From contig NZ_FNKY01000001.1 of NCBI RefSeq assembly GCF_900103165.1, positions 1,922,001 to 1,986,000 on the forward strand: a stretch of 64,000 nucleotides of DNA, given 5' to 3'. This DNA is from Nitrosospira multiformis (GTDB taxonomy: Bacteria > Pseudomonadota > Gammaproteobacteria > Burkholderiales > Nitrosomonadaceae). Both the position numbers and the translations under genes were made by a program. The notes under the pieces are model-generated. The model did no database searches. It was not told the DNA's origin and saw nothing but the letters and a program-made list of their open reading frames with translations. This document shows positions 18,859 to 27,747 of this stretch, piece by piece (the stretch's first letter is position 1; every line of letters begins with the position of its first letter).

Positions 18859-19446
18859 ATGAAACTCAGTACCTTGTTTGCAGGATGCCTTTTCGCGTCA
18901 GTTGCTGCCATGCCGGCCGCCGCTCACCAGATTGTATACACAACCTCGCTTGATGGACCTAGCGAGGCTCCGCCGAATATTTCTCCGGGCACTGGTACGG
19001 CAAAAATCACCGTTGATTTCGATCTGGTAACGATGCGGGTTGAGGAAAGCTTCAGCGGCCTTCAGGGAAATGTTACCGCTTCGCATATCCATTGCTGTAC
19101 GGCCGTGCCAGGAGCCGGCACCATCGGCGTGGCCACTACGTTACCCACATTTACGGACTTTCCATCTGGCGTGACATCGGGCACTTATGATCGCACCTTC
19201 GATATGACGGATGCCTCAAGCTACAATCCGGCATTCGTCACAGCCAATGGAAGCGTCGGTGGCGCCTTCAATGCACTGGTGGCAGGGCTGGATGGTGGTA
19301 CCGCCTATGCTAACATTCACACCAATATATTTCCTGCCGGGGAGATTCGCGGCTTTCTCGCACCTATCCCTGAACCCGAGGCCTATGCCATGCTGTTGGC
19401 CGGTCTTGGTATGATAGGCGCGGTTGCTCGCCGCCGACGCGGCTGA
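18859..19446 (+). CDS. CHRD-domain PEP-CTERM protein
   Basis: 195 residues: signal peptide 1-22 (ending PAAAHQ), a CHRD domain (about 24-165; LDGPSEAPPNISPGTGTAKI, ASHIHCC and HTNIFPAGEIRGFL are its signature strands) and a PEP-CTERM tail (IPEPEAYAMLLAGLGMIG followed by RRRRG). PEP-CTERM tails are recognised by an exosortase (XrtA/B type) that processes the protein at the outer surface. CHRD proteins bind unknown ligands outside the cell. The gene stands alone with terminators after it. Confidence 0.93.
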   Translation: MKLSTLFAGCLFASVAAMPAAAHQIVYTTSLDGPSEAPPNISPGTGTAKITVDFDLVTMRVEESFSGLQGNVTASHIHCCTAVPGAGTIGVATTLPTFTDFPSGVTSGTYDRTFDMTDASSYNPAFVTANGSVGGAFNALVAGLDGGTAYANIHTNIFPAGEIRGFLAPIPEPEAYAMLLAGLGMIGAVARRRRG

Positions 19447-19500
19447 CCCGGAAAACGGGTTTTGACTTGAAGAACAACAAGGAGCCATCGGCTCCTTGTT
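19447..19500 (+). terminator. Tandem terminator hairpins
   Basis: Immediately after the CHRD stop, ACCCG/CGGGT closes a small hairpin followed by TTTT. A second, stronger hairpin has AACAAGGAGCC and its exact complement around loop ATC (19476-19500), followed by a short pyrimidine run. Together they end the CHRD transcript and may also serve leftward transcription. Confidence 0.75.
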
Positions 19501-19553
19501 TCCATCAGTGCTTGCTGTGGTGAGTTTTGCTGGCCTTAAAATTCAGGGATTCC

Positions 19554-20090
19554 CTAGAATACAGGCACTTTGGTGGCGTTCAGGGAGTTCAAGGGTATAT
19601 TGATTTCCCTGGCTTTGGATTGAACTGCTGTCGAAGTCCTGCCTAACTTCAATGCAATTCGTCTTACCGGAATATGCTGCTCCGCGAGATTTCTTAAAAT
19701 CTGCTCCTGCTGTATCGTCCAGGGTTTACCGGAATTGGCGGACTGCTGTCGCCTATCACGTTGCCGCCTTTCGCCCAACCTTTGTTGATGCTCTCGCGGT
19801 AAGGTTCTCACAGGAGTCTGTTCTTGAATCTGATGCGGCTTGCAGATCCCGGATACAATCTGTAGCGCCCTCAGGCGAATAGAATCGGCTGGTTCCTGAG
19901 ATTCCGCGCTTTCGGATAGAATTTGAAGCAAACTAATAAGCTCCTTCCGAGCATGGGAGGGCAGGCCCGCCATGAGTGCCTCAAGGATGGAGTGAGAGCG
20001 TTCAAGTTCCTCAAGTGAATGTTCTGATCGCTGTTGATCTAACTCAATGACTTTCATAGTTTGATTTGGCTCCGTGACTTCCATTCTCAC
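19554..20090 (-). CDS. Putative regulator with C-terminal SANT/HTH-like domain
   Basis: 178 residues from a GTG (an ATG at 20084 is an alternative). An N-terminal helical part (about 15-80) looks like a coiled-coil dimeriser. A basic link (GERRQRDRRQQ, about 106-116) leads into a Myb/SANT-like HTH: WTIQQEQILRNLAEQHIP ... RRIALKLGRTSTAVQSKARE. This C-terminal domain resembles small DNA-binding domains that read one helix. It lies next to another HTH gene with a similar basic segment, so they may act together. Target unknown. Confidence 0.6.
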   Translation of the reverse strand: MRMEVTEPNQTMKVIELDQQRSEHSLEELERSHSILEALMAGLPSHARKELISLLQILSESAESQEPADSIRLRALQIVSGICKPHQIQEQTPVRTLPREHQQRLGERRQRDRRQQSANSGKPWTIQQEQILRNLAEQHIPVRRIALKLGRTSTAVQSKAREINIPLNSLNATKVPVF

Positions 20091-20210
20091 CCGCTAATGA
20101 GGTAGGGAATGGTTCGTTCTATAACCTGCCAGGAATTTCCTTAAAATTTCTATCGGCGCTGATTGAATCGAGGAATAATTAGTGCTGCCCGCGGACTAAC
20201 AAACTTGATG

Positions 20211-20738
20211 TCAACCCTGGCGATTTGTTATCCCCCTTTCATATTTTCGCCTGTCTTTAGTTCCGTGCCATTTTGGGTTATCGATTTTTCTGCGTTCAAT
20301 AGTTCTTCGATCTGACCAGAATGGCGAGGAGACAGGGCAGAATGAATGATCGGGTGCGAGCTTCCGGGTAGCAGGGGCATTCTTCTGCTTTTCGATATTG
20401 TGTTTTTCTTTACTAAATTTTTTACATAGTTCCGCGATTAAGTGCATGTCTTCTAATGACATAGACCTCATCGCGTCTATTACATCAATAATAAGAGACT
20501 CGCTGGGCTGATCGGACTGCATTCCAGCGCTCATGTCGCCTTCTCCAGTAGCGATCCACATCGGATAAGCGCCGATTCTGGCTTCAATTTCAATCAGATT
20601 TCTTCGTGGAACGCCTCTGCTTTTCCAGTTGTGGAGCGCTTGTTCCGAAATATTGAGCAGCAGGGCAACGGCCGCCTCATTTTTCGCTCCTCTGAGTTCC
20701 TTGGCTGCTTTTAGCAGACGCGCATAGCTATCTTCCAT
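20211..20738 (-). CDS. Phage-repressor-like HTH regulator with DRR tail
   Basis: 175 residues. The N-terminal HTH (about 5-60) has EAAVALLLNISEQALHNWKSRGVPRRN and then YPMWIATGEGDMS, as in CI-like repressors. A helical middle (about 75-110) could mediate dimerisation. The tail carries WSDRRTIERRKID and KDRRKYERG, like the tail of the protein at 92-460. Two palindromic sites lie 33-66 bases upstream of the start, consistent with autoregulation. No peptidase domain is present, so induction by RecA-type cleavage is not expected. Confidence 0.75.
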   Translation of the reverse strand: MEDSYARLLKAAKELRGAKNEAAVALLLNISEQALHNWKSRGVPRRNLIEIEARIGAYPMWIATGEGDMSAGMQSDQPSESLIIDVIDAMRSMSLEDMHLIAELCKKFSKEKHNIEKQKNAPATRKLAPDHSFCPVSSPFWSDRRTIERRKIDNPKWHGTKDRRKYERGITNRQG

Positions 20739-20770
20739 TTGTATGTTTGATCACCAATAATATTTATTGT

Positions 20771-20804
20771 AAACAGATTGTTTGATTAAATAAACTATTT
20801 GTTT
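20771..20804. promoter_or_regulatory. Tandem operator-like dyads upstream of the HTH gene
   Basis: Two dyads, AAACAGATTGTTT (20771-20783) and AAACTATTTGTTT (20792-20804), are spaced 21 bases centre to centre, two helical turns, so two repressor dimers could bind the same face. The same arrangement recurs at 24930-24963. They lie in the AT-rich promoter of the HTH gene at 20211-20738 and are its likely autoregulatory operators. Confidence 0.6.
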
Positions 20805-21029
20805 ACAATTTGCCATAAAAGAATAGAAGATGGAACACGACTAAAAATTACTTAATGCACCGGCATCCGAAGCTCCGGCTGCGCCAATCAGGCACTCAAT
20901 GGATAACAATCGGCGCAATACAGGACATTGACTGTACCCAAGCTTATGCAGTATTACGCTAACCCCAATCACTTGTTATTCGCCGGAGAGGTGACCTCTA
21001 AAATAGTAATTCGTACTGACTGCCAGAAA

Positions 21030-24000
21030 CTACGATTCAATCAAGGCAGTATCCTTACGTGAATAAAATACCTCGAACTGTTCGAATGTCAGTGGCCGGC
21101 TAAAAAGGTAGCCCTGGTAGGCGTCGCAGCCATGCTGGGAGAGGAAGTTTTTCTGTGCATTGGTTTCCACGCCCTCGGCAATCACGGATAACCCCATGCT
21201 TTTTGCTAGAACCAGAATGGCCCGAACAATAGTGGCGTCATGAGGGTCGGTTAGCACATCCCGGATGAAGGACTGATCGATTTTCAGCCAGCCCAGGGGC
21301 AGGCGTTTCAAATAATAGAGTGAGGAATAGCCGGTGCCGAAGTCGTCCAAAGCAAAACCCACACCGCGGGTTTTCAGTATAATCATTTTAGCAATGATGT
21401 CTTCCACATTGTGCACAAGAAGATTCTCGGTAAGCTCAAGCTTAAGTTTCCGTGGATTGGCGCCGGTGTGATCGAGTGCGGAGAATACCTGCTCGACGAA
21501 ATCCGGATGGCGGAATTGACGGGGGCTGACATTTATAGCCATATTAAGCTGAGCTGTTTCCGGTCGTGCGGACCAGGCCGACAGTTGCGTGCATGCGGTT
21601 TCCAGCACCCAGTGGCCCAAGGGATAGATGAGACCGGTTTCTTCGGCGTGAGGAATAAACTCAGCTGGAGGCAACAGGCCGCGTCGTGAATGCTGCCATC
21701 GCACCAATGCTTCAACACCTGTCACATCCCCATTACTGTCCACCTGGGGCTGATAATGAAGGAGAAACTCACTTTTTTCTAAACCCTTGCGTAAATCGGA
21801 TTCAAGAACCACACGGACATTCACGACTTCCTGCATGTCTGGATCGAAAAAACACATGGTGTTACGGCCTGATGCCTTGGCCTGATACATGGCAAGATCG
21901 GCCCGTTTCAGTAATTCGTCCAGTGTGGTTGGCTGGTCGTTGAATAGGGCGACACCAATGCTTGGAGTACTGTGGTGCTCATAGGCTCCCAAATGGAACG
22001 GCTCATTGAACGCAGCAAGAATTCTTTCGCACACCATCCTTATTTGAGCAACGGCTTCATGAGAATGTAAACCTAAATCACCTGTCAGGACTATCACAAA
22101 TTCGTCACCCCCCAGACGGGCCACCGTGTCGCTTTCGCGTACACAAGAGACGAGACGCGGAGCCGCCTGCCGCAGCAGTAGATCTCCTATATCATGGCCG
22201 AGCGTGTCATTGAGGGTTTTGAAATTATCCAGATCAATAAACAATAGTGCACCCATGTTATGATTACGGGCACTTGCCGCCAGAGCCTGCTGCAGGCGAT
22301 CAAGCAGAAGTTGCCGATTCGGTAGTTGGGTCAAGGAATCATAGAAGGCGAGATGGTGAATTTCGTTTTCTGCCGCCTTGCGTTGGGTGATGTCGGTGTT
22401 GATGGTGAGAATGGATTGCGGCTGGCCCTTGTCATTCCGAACCAGGGTCCAATGGCTTTCCGTTATTAAAGTACTTCCATCTTTGCGGCGTTGTGTGAGT
22501 TCGCCATTCCATTCATCGTTACGTAACACCAATTGCATCGCCTCATGGAAGGCTATGGAGTCATCATATAAAAGATTTTCTATGGATTTATCGTTCACTT
22601 CCTCCAGTGTCCATCCATAAAGCCGCTCAGCACCCTGGTTCCAAAACTGAATACGATGATTGATGCTGCGGACAATAATCGCGTCTTTTGCCTTGTCAAG
22701 CAGCGACGCCTGCTCGCGGATACGTGCATCGGCCACCCTGCGCGCCAGTTCAGCGTCTTTGCGCTGGGTGATATCCGAAAAGATAACAACAGTGCCAGTT
22801 GTTTTCCCATCCTCTATAATGGGGTGTGACGTAAATTCCACAGGCAGGCGTTTTCCATCTTTCCGCCAAAAAATATCGTCATCCGCGTGACTGGGCCGCT
22901 GGGTCTGGAGCGTCTGAAGGATTGCGCATTGCTCTGCCAGATAAATTGAGCCGTCGGCGTGACGGTCATGCGTCAATGTGTGCATGTGCTGGCCGAGTAA
23001 GTCCGATACCGGGTAACCCAGCATATTGGCTGCCGCACTATTGATGAACGTGCAGCGCCCTTCAAGATCAATTCCATAAATCCCTTTGCCTGTAGATTCC
23101 AGTAGCAGCAGTTTCTCCTGATATAGTTTCTCCCGCTCGGTCTCTGACCGCTTTCGCTCGGTAATATCGCGAAAATAAACAGCCAGGCCTTCTTCCGAAG
23201 GGTAAACATGGACTTCGAACCATTTAGCGAGCGGTGAATAGAAATCTTCAAAAGTCATCGAAGCATTCTCGTATAGTGCCCGGTGAAATTCGCGATCAAA
23301 GGTGCTGTCAATGGCCTCCTTGAATTCCTGGCAGACATTCTTGCCGAGAAGAGCAGCACGGTTTCGCCGCAATAGCGTTTCGGCTTCTTTATTCAAGTAG
23401 GTAAAGCGCCACTCGCGGTCGAGTGTGAAAAAAGCGTCAGTAATGCTTTCCAGTATTCTTTGAGTACGAAGTTTTGAGTTGGAGAGCTCCACGGTTACCG
23501 CTTGCTGATCTTCAATTGCGGATAGTAATTCCTTATTTGCTTGCCTTATGGCATCGACCTTTTCCTTGTTTACTGCGAGCATAAATGAAACGACGGCGGT
23601 CAGAATGCTTACCAGAATTCCGCCGAGCAATACGAGCAAGGGTTCCTGGCTATTGATGGCTTGCTCGAACCGGGGACGTGAAGCAACGTCAATCGTCCAT
23701 GTCTGGCCATAAACCGGCATGGTGATTGTTTTTCTGAATCGCGGTACGGAAGCTTGTACAGGTTGATTCCTGTTACTGTCGAAAAGCAAAAAATCCTGTG
23801 CAACGGATTGGGTGTCAAAGATTTTTATATCAAGATCATCAAGCTCGACACGAAGAACGGCTCCGATGAAATCATCCATTCTGAAAGGCGCGTAGACATA
23901 GCCAACAAGCGATGAGCGTCTTTGCTCAAGTGTCCCCGGTAACTTTCCGGGCCCATAGTACGGTGTATACATGAGAACACCCGCCTGACCATCCGCTTCG

Positions 24001-24605
24001 GTTTCCTGCACAAGCCTTACCTTGCCGGAGAGCGTGGTCTTTCCGGAATCCCGGGCATGCGACATCGCTGCGCGCCGGACGGGATGTGAATACATGTCGT
24101 ATCCCAGCGCCCGCATATTCTTTCCGGAGAATGGTTCGAGATAAACAATCGAGGTATATTCTTCCCGAGATGTCTCAGGCCAAACCCTATATGCTGGAAA
24201 ACCTTCCGCACGCATCGAGGCAAGATGCGTGGCCATTTCATCCGGATGAATGTGTTTTGCAAACCCGATACCCAGAATTGCCGGGTAGCTATCCCCTAAA
24301 TGTAGCGTACCCACATACTTGCGCCATTCATCGCGGGAAACGAATTCAGAAGCAAGCAAGTGCCCCAAGGCGCCTTTCAGTACTTGATCATAGTTTGAGA
24401 AGCTGGCCTGGATCTGTGAGACAACATCGGCCAAACGGCCATCAAACCGATTGTTTGCATCGCGCTCCTGTAAATCCCTGACAACCGACCAGCTCACTAG
24501 CGTAAGGGACAAAAAGACTGCGAATGTCAAAACGGCAACTATGTTCCGTGAAGGGATACGGTAGAAAAGGAAATTATTTCTGTAAATACTGATTTTCGTC
24601 TCCAA
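21030..24605 (-). CDS. CHASE-PAS-PAS-PAS-GGDEF-EAL cyclic-di-GMP protein
   Basis: 1191 residues. TM1 about 23-42, a periplasmic CHASE domain (about 75-310), TM2 about 322-344, three PAS domains (about 380-485, 495-615, 625-745), GGDEF (about 750-925) and EAL (about 935-1185). The cyclase motif is intact (RLGGDEF, 830-836) with an I-site RESD at 823-826 five residues before it, so product inhibition is likely. The EAL domain keeps EALVRW, ELTEN, DDFGTGYSS, KID and EGVE, so it probably hydrolyses c-di-GMP. The protein is therefore potentially bifunctional, with an external ligand setting the balance. It is monocistronic. Confidence 0.95.
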   Translation of the reverse strand: METKISIYRNNFLFYRIPSRNIVAVLTFAVFLSLTLVSWSVVRDLQERDANNRFDGRLADVVSQIQASFSNYDQVLKGALGHLLASEFVSRDEWRKYVGTLHLGDSYPAILGIGFAKHIHPDEMATHLASMRAEGFPAYRVWPETSREEYTSIVYLEPFSGKNMRALGYDMYSHPVRRAAMSHARDSGKTTLSGKVRLVQETEADGQAGVLMYTPYYGPGKLPGTLEQRRSSLVGYVYAPFRMDDFIGAVLRVELDDLDIKIFDTQSVAQDFLLFDSNRNQPVQASVPRFRKTITMPVYGQTWTIDVASRPRFEQAINSQEPLLVLLGGILVSILTAVVSFMLAVNKEKVDAIRQANKELLSAIEDQQAVTVELSNSKLRTQRILESITDAFFTLDREWRFTYLNKEAETLLRRNRAALLGKNVCQEFKEAIDSTFDREFHRALYENASMTFEDFYSPLAKWFEVHVYPSEEGLAVYFRDITERKRSETEREKLYQEKLLLLESTGKGIYGIDLEGRCTFINSAAANMLGYPVSDLLGQHMHTLTHDRHADGSIYLAEQCAILQTLQTQRPSHADDDIFWRKDGKRLPVEFTSHPIIEDGKTTGTVVIFSDITQRKDAELARRVADARIREQASLLDKAKDAIIVRSINHRIQFWNQGAERLYGWTLEEVNDKSIENLLYDDSIAFHEAMQLVLRNDEWNGELTQRRKDGSTLITESHWTLVRNDKGQPQSILTINTDITQRKAAENEIHHLAFYDSLTQLPNRQLLLDRLQQALAASARNHNMGALLFIDLDNFKTLNDTLGHDIGDLLLRQAAPRLVSCVRESDTVARLGGDEFVIVLTGDLGLHSHEAVAQIRMVCERILAAFNEPFHLGAYEHHSTPSIGVALFNDQPTTLDELLKRADLAMYQAKASGRNTMCFFDPDMQEVVNVRVVLESDLRKGLEKSEFLLHYQPQVDSNGDVTGVEALVRWQHSRRGLLPPAEFIPHAEETGLIYPLGHWVLETACTQLSAWSARPETAQLNMAINVSPRQFRHPDFVEQVFSALDHTGANPRKLKLELTENLLVHNVEDIIAKMIILKTRGVGFALDDFGTGYSSLYYLKRLPLGWLKIDQSFIRDVLTDPHDATIVRAILVLAKSMGLSVIAEGVETNAQKNFLSQHGCDAYQGYLFSRPLTFEQFEVFYSRKDTALIES

Positions 24606-24799
24606 TTGAGGCAGTCAGGATATTTCGCCAGAGCGGCTCAAAAAATTGACGTCAGCGGCGTGAATAACGCTGGCCAGCAGAGCTGGGCTCGTTTGAACCC
24701 TCGTCAGCCTTTGCGGATCTGCCGGGTGTTTTGCGGTGTTTATTGCGGCCCCATTTGCGTCGCTGGATTTCGCTTCACCAGCCCGGCTGCTCATTCATA
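24606..24799. other. Unassigned intergenic DNA
   Basis: Nothing recognisable; this is the upstream region of the GGDEF-EAL gene and must hold its promoter. Confidence 0.3.
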
Positions 24800-24915
24800 G
24801 CTTATGCCATCCAAGCAGTAATCCATATCTGGGTAAGCACCGATCGTGGTTACCATTCAGCTGAAACTCCCACGGAGCGGTGCTCCCATTATTTCACTAT
24901 GCAAGGCTTGCAATA
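24800..24915 (-). pseudogene. Decayed copy of the HTH regulator gene
   Basis: On the minus strand a short stretch (encoding TIGAYP and then, after a one-base shift, WIT) aligns with the segment ARIGAYPMWIATGE of the HTH gene at 20211-20738. The nucleotide similarity covers about 100 bases with several changes and frame breaks. It lies just downstream of an operator pair matching that gene's promoter, in the same relative orientation. Read as a degenerate second copy; similarity was judged by eye. Confidence 0.45.
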
Positions 24916-24929
24916 AACGTCCTTATAAT

Positions 24930-24963
24930 AAACAAATTGTTTATTAAAATAAACAGTTCGTTT
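24930..24963. promoter_or_regulatory. Second tandem operator-like pair
   Basis: AAACAAATTGTTT (24930-24942) and AAACAGTTCGTTT (24951-24963) repeat the spacing of 21 bases and most bases of the pair at 20771-20804. It may still bind the regulator encoded at 20211-20738, although the gene beside it has decayed. Confidence 0.55.
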
Positions 24964-25009
24964 ATATTTTTATTGATATGAGGAATGAAAAGGAGAAAGA
25001 CAGAATAAA

Positions 25010-25110
25010 CCACCCCGCCGCAAGCAGCGGAGCATTAACTGCGCTCTTACAATTTGCTGGCTTGCAGCCGGTCTTCGCCCCAAGGGGCGGGGAATTAAAC
25101 CCGCAGAGAT
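25010..25110. repeat. REP-like GC-rich palindromic stretch
   Basis: Within otherwise AT-rich DNA, CCGC...GCGG around CGCAAGCA and a second hairpin CGCCC-CAAG-GGGCG (25076-25089) stand out. The pattern resembles dispersed intergenic palindromes of betaproteobacteria. No coding function; whether it is repeated in this genome cannot be seen here. The rest of 24964-25389 holds no gene I can support. Confidence 0.4.
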
Positions 25111-25389
25111 TAAAAGTTAGTACATGCCAGACAGTCGTTCAAATCCAGCGATTGTTTTGATTGCCGATCGCGCTATAAACCAGGTGTCAGCGCCGCTTTT
25201 ATCTCTTATTGTTCCAGTATTCAGGATAAACGAACCTGGCGTGTTCATACGGGTCGGTGCAAAGTATGTGATAGAATTTTTACAAGTACCAAGCATTTAT
25301 CATTATTAGAATCTGCCCGGTTTTTGTATCAACTGCTAAAATGCCGGGTTCCGACATAACGTGACGCAATTTATTCAGCAAGTCAAAGC

Positions 25390-25478
25390 GCCCGGATGGT
25401 GAAATTGGTAGACACAAGGGACTTAAAATCCCTCGACTGGAAACGGTTGTGCCGGTTCGACTCCGGCTCCGGGCACCA
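25390..25478 (+). tRNA. tRNA-Leu (anticodon UAA)
   Basis: A cloverleaf with long variable arm: acceptor GCCCGGA pairs with TCCGGGC, D-arm GGTGAAATTGGTAGAC, anticodon loop CTTAAAA giving UAA, class II variable arm CGACTGGAAACGGTTGTG, T-arm GGTTCGACTCC, and an encoded CCA at 25476-25478. It decodes UUA and UUG. Its 3' end is a common attachment site for integrative elements, and an integrase remnant follows at once. Confidence 0.96.
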
Positions 25479-25501
25479 TAGAATCAGTGAGTTACGGTCA
25501 A

Positions 25502-25876
25502 TCAGGGGATTGAATTGGCCCAGATGTCGTTATCATAGCGTGTTTTTTTTGCTAGAGGTAATCTCAAAATAAGCTCTTTTAACCTCTCTGAATACAGGTG
25601 AGAGTACCTTTCTGATGATTGAACCGAGTCATGACTAAGCGTTTGTCCGACTTCTCCCAACGCGGCACCTGACGATAGCGACGCCGATGCGAGAGAGTGC
25701 CGTTCATCATGCAGCCAGAGATGTTTCATTCCAGCTGCCTCCCTGGCCCTCCAAAACCTCAAATAGTAATATCTGCCTCTCCAGTTAAAAGGGACATACC
25801 GCAGCGCATTAATCGTATTCGGGCGGACAGGTATCATATGCGGCATACCGTTCTTGGTATCCGGCAACCAATCCAT
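25502..25876 (-). pseudogene. Tyrosine integrase C-terminal remnant
   Basis: 124 codons of the catalytic domain: LHDERHSLASASLSSGA contains the H-x-x-R box, SHDSVQSSERYSHL contains the nucleophile Tyr in the usual SERYSHL setting. The N-terminal arm and core-binding domains, including the first catalytic Arg, are missing. It sits 24 bases beyond tRNA-Leu(UAA) and points toward it, as integrases of tRNA-targeting islands do. It is evidence of a past integration, now decayed. Confidence 0.8.
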
Positions 25877-26089
25877 GCCTGATCATTGACGATTATGATC
25901 TGCTCTGGCCGCGAGGTAAGCATTTCCGATCTCCAAATCAGAAATCAATAGGGCGCTGCGCTGACCGGTTGAATCCATCCACCTTAGCATCGGACTATCT
26001 TCCGGTGGGGTCTTGCGATGATCGTAAATAACGCAAGCGTAGCCCTCGTTCAAACTTCTATTGCACTAATCGTTGAGGCTGCGATACAA

Positions 26090-26108
26090 TTACGAATAAT
26101 TCGCATTT
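26090..26108 (+). promoter_or_regulatory. Possible Fur box upstream of fecI-like gene
   Basis: TTACGAATAATTCGCATTT partly matches the Fur consensus of AAT/ATT hexamers and lies about 50 bases before the sigma factor start. FecI-type genes are commonly Fur-repressed, so the site is plausible but weak. Confidence 0.4.
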
Positions 26109-26153
26109 ACATCTGGATCAGGTGCCGGGCGCCTGGTCCGCAACGGGATGCCC

Positions 26154-26666
26154 ATGTCTGTCGCCAAGTTTACCTTGCAGCAGGAAATCCAAGCGCTTTA
26201 CAGCAACCATCATGGTTGGCTGTATGCATGGCTGCGCAAGAAATTAAGCTGCTCATACCGCGCTGCTGATCTGACGCAAGACATCTTTGTACGCCTGCTT
26301 TGCCGCGAAGAGCCGATATTGATTCAGGAGCCACGCGCATTTCTGACTACGGTTGCGAAGCGCCTACTGGCCAACCATTGGCGGCGCGAACAATTCGAGC
26401 GTATCTACCTTGAAGCACTAGCCCAAGCACCACAAGGACTTGCGCCGTCTCCTGAAGAGCGTGCTATTTTGCTGGAAACGCTTTTGGAGATCGATCGGGT
26501 GCTTGAAGGCTTACCACCCCTGGTCAAGAGGACGTTTCTACACGCCCAGCTTGATGGTATGAGCCAAGCCGAAATTGCGACCGAACTCAGCATCTCCATC
26601 ACCACCGTCAAGCGCTACCTGTTGCGTGCTTGCACCCAGTGCTACTTCGGACTGGCACTCTCCTGA
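26154..26666 (+). CDS. FecI-type ECF sigma factor
   Basis: About 170 residues (an ATG at 26148 is 2 codons upstream). Region 2 (about 8-75) has LYSNHHGWLYAWLRKKL and ADLTQDIFVRLL, region 4 (about 112-165) has LPPLVKRTFLHAQLDGMSQ and the HTH EIATELSISITTVKRYLLRA. Such sigma factors direct transcription of a TonB-dependent receptor gene on a signal relayed by FecR. The fecR-like gene follows by 10 bases and a receptor gene lies 2.5 kb downstream. Confidence 0.93.
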   Translation: MSVAKFTLQQEIQALYSNHHGWLYAWLRKKLSCSYRAADLTQDIFVRLLCREEPILIQEPRAFLTTVAKRLLANHWRREQFERIYLEALAQAPQGLAPSPEERAILLETLLEIDRVLEGLPPLVKRTFLHAQLDGMSQAEIATELSISITTVKRYLLRACTQCYFGLALS

Positions 26667-26676
26667 CGGCAACTGA

Positions 26677-27747
26677 ATGAGACTGGATGCGCGCTTTGGT
26701 AAGAATGGCGAGCCCGCAGGACGGGATCTCGATAATACTGAATGTAATGGCGTAGTTCAGAATTGCGACCGCCTCGTTCATCCGAGCGACATCCCACCTC
26801 GTGTCGCCCAGCACGCGGTGGAGTGGCTGATGGAACTTCAATCGGGCGATACAACCGATACGACTTGGCAAGCCTTGCAGCAGTGGCGTAGCCAGCACCC
26901 CGACCATGAACGTGCTTGGCAACATATCGAATCCATCAATAGCAAATTGCGCAGTGTGGGAGCGGTCTCGAGCATCGCACACGCCGCACTCACGCAGCCG
27001 CGTTCAGCCAAACGCCGTGAAACCATCAAGGCCCTCTCAGTATTACTCTTTGCCGGCGGCACCACTTGGATGGTCCATGACCAGACGCCATGGCGCGAAT
27101 GGCTGGCCGACGAGCGCACCGGCGTGGGCGAGCGACGTACCATCCGATTAGCCGACGGCACCACAGTGGACTTGAACACGGACAGTGCCATCAGTGTGCA
27201 CTTCAGTGCCTCCGAGCGGCGGGTACAATTGATCAGTGGTGAAATCCTGGTCTCTACCGGCAAAGAGGCCAGGTATACATCGCTTCCCTTCGTCGTCGAG
27301 ACGGCGCACGGTGAATTGCGGCCGCTGGGCACGCGTTTCCTAGTGCGTCATCAGGGTAGTGCCAGCCACGTCGATGTTTTCGAAGGTGCTGTCATGATTT
27401 GCCCGAGCGATGGGATCGAGTCAATGCGTACACTGCACGCGAACGAGGGGGTTCGCTTCACCCGTGGCGCCATTGACGAGCCCGTGCAGACCAATGACGC
27501 TCACATCGCGTGGACCGATGGCATGCTTGTTGCCAGTGGCATGAGCCTGTCCGATTTTCTCTTCGAGCTTGGTCGCCATCGTCCAGGCTACTTGAGTTGC
27601 GATCCTTCGATCGCCGAGTTACGTGTCTCCGGCAGCTACCCATTAGTTGACACCGATCGTATTCTCGATATTCTGCGCAGTACGCTGCCAATAGAGATTC
27701 ACTTCCTTACCCGGTATTGGGTCACGGTGCGACCACGGCATTCTTAG
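26677..27747 (+). CDS. FecR-family anti-sigma / signal transducer
   Basis: 356 residues. A DUF4880 cytoplasmic domain (about 46-90, AQHAVEWLMELQSGDTT ... HPDHERAWQHI) binds the sigma factor; a TM helix (about 113-129, LSVLLFAGGTTWM) leads to the periplasmic FecR domain (about 150-245, ERRTIRLADGTTVDLNTDS) and a C-terminal region (about 280-350) that contacts the receptor's STN domain. It starts at an ATG with little spacing after fecI. The first 40 residues are unusual for the family, so the true start may be further in. Confidence 0.92.
   Translation: MRLDARFGKNGEPAGRDLDNTECNGVVQNCDRLVHPSDIPPRVAQHAVEWLMELQSGDTTDTTWQALQQWRSQHPDHERAWQHIESINSKLRSVGAVSSIAHAALTQPRSAKRRETIKALSVLLFAGGTTWMVHDQTPWREWLADERTGVGERRTIRLADGTTVDLNTDSAISVHFSASERRVQLISGEILVSTGKEARYTSLPFVVETAHGELRPLGTRFLVRHQGSASHVDVFEGAVMICPSDGIESMRTLHANEGVRFTRGAIDEPVQTNDAHIAWTDGMLVASGMSLSDFLFELGRHRPGYLSCDPSIAELRVSGSYPLVDTDRILDILRSTLPIEIHFLTRYWVTVRPRHS

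Noticed and set aside
24978-25160. 60-codon frame after the second operator pair
   Set aside because: It runs through the REP-like palindromes and has no ribosome site or conserved pattern.
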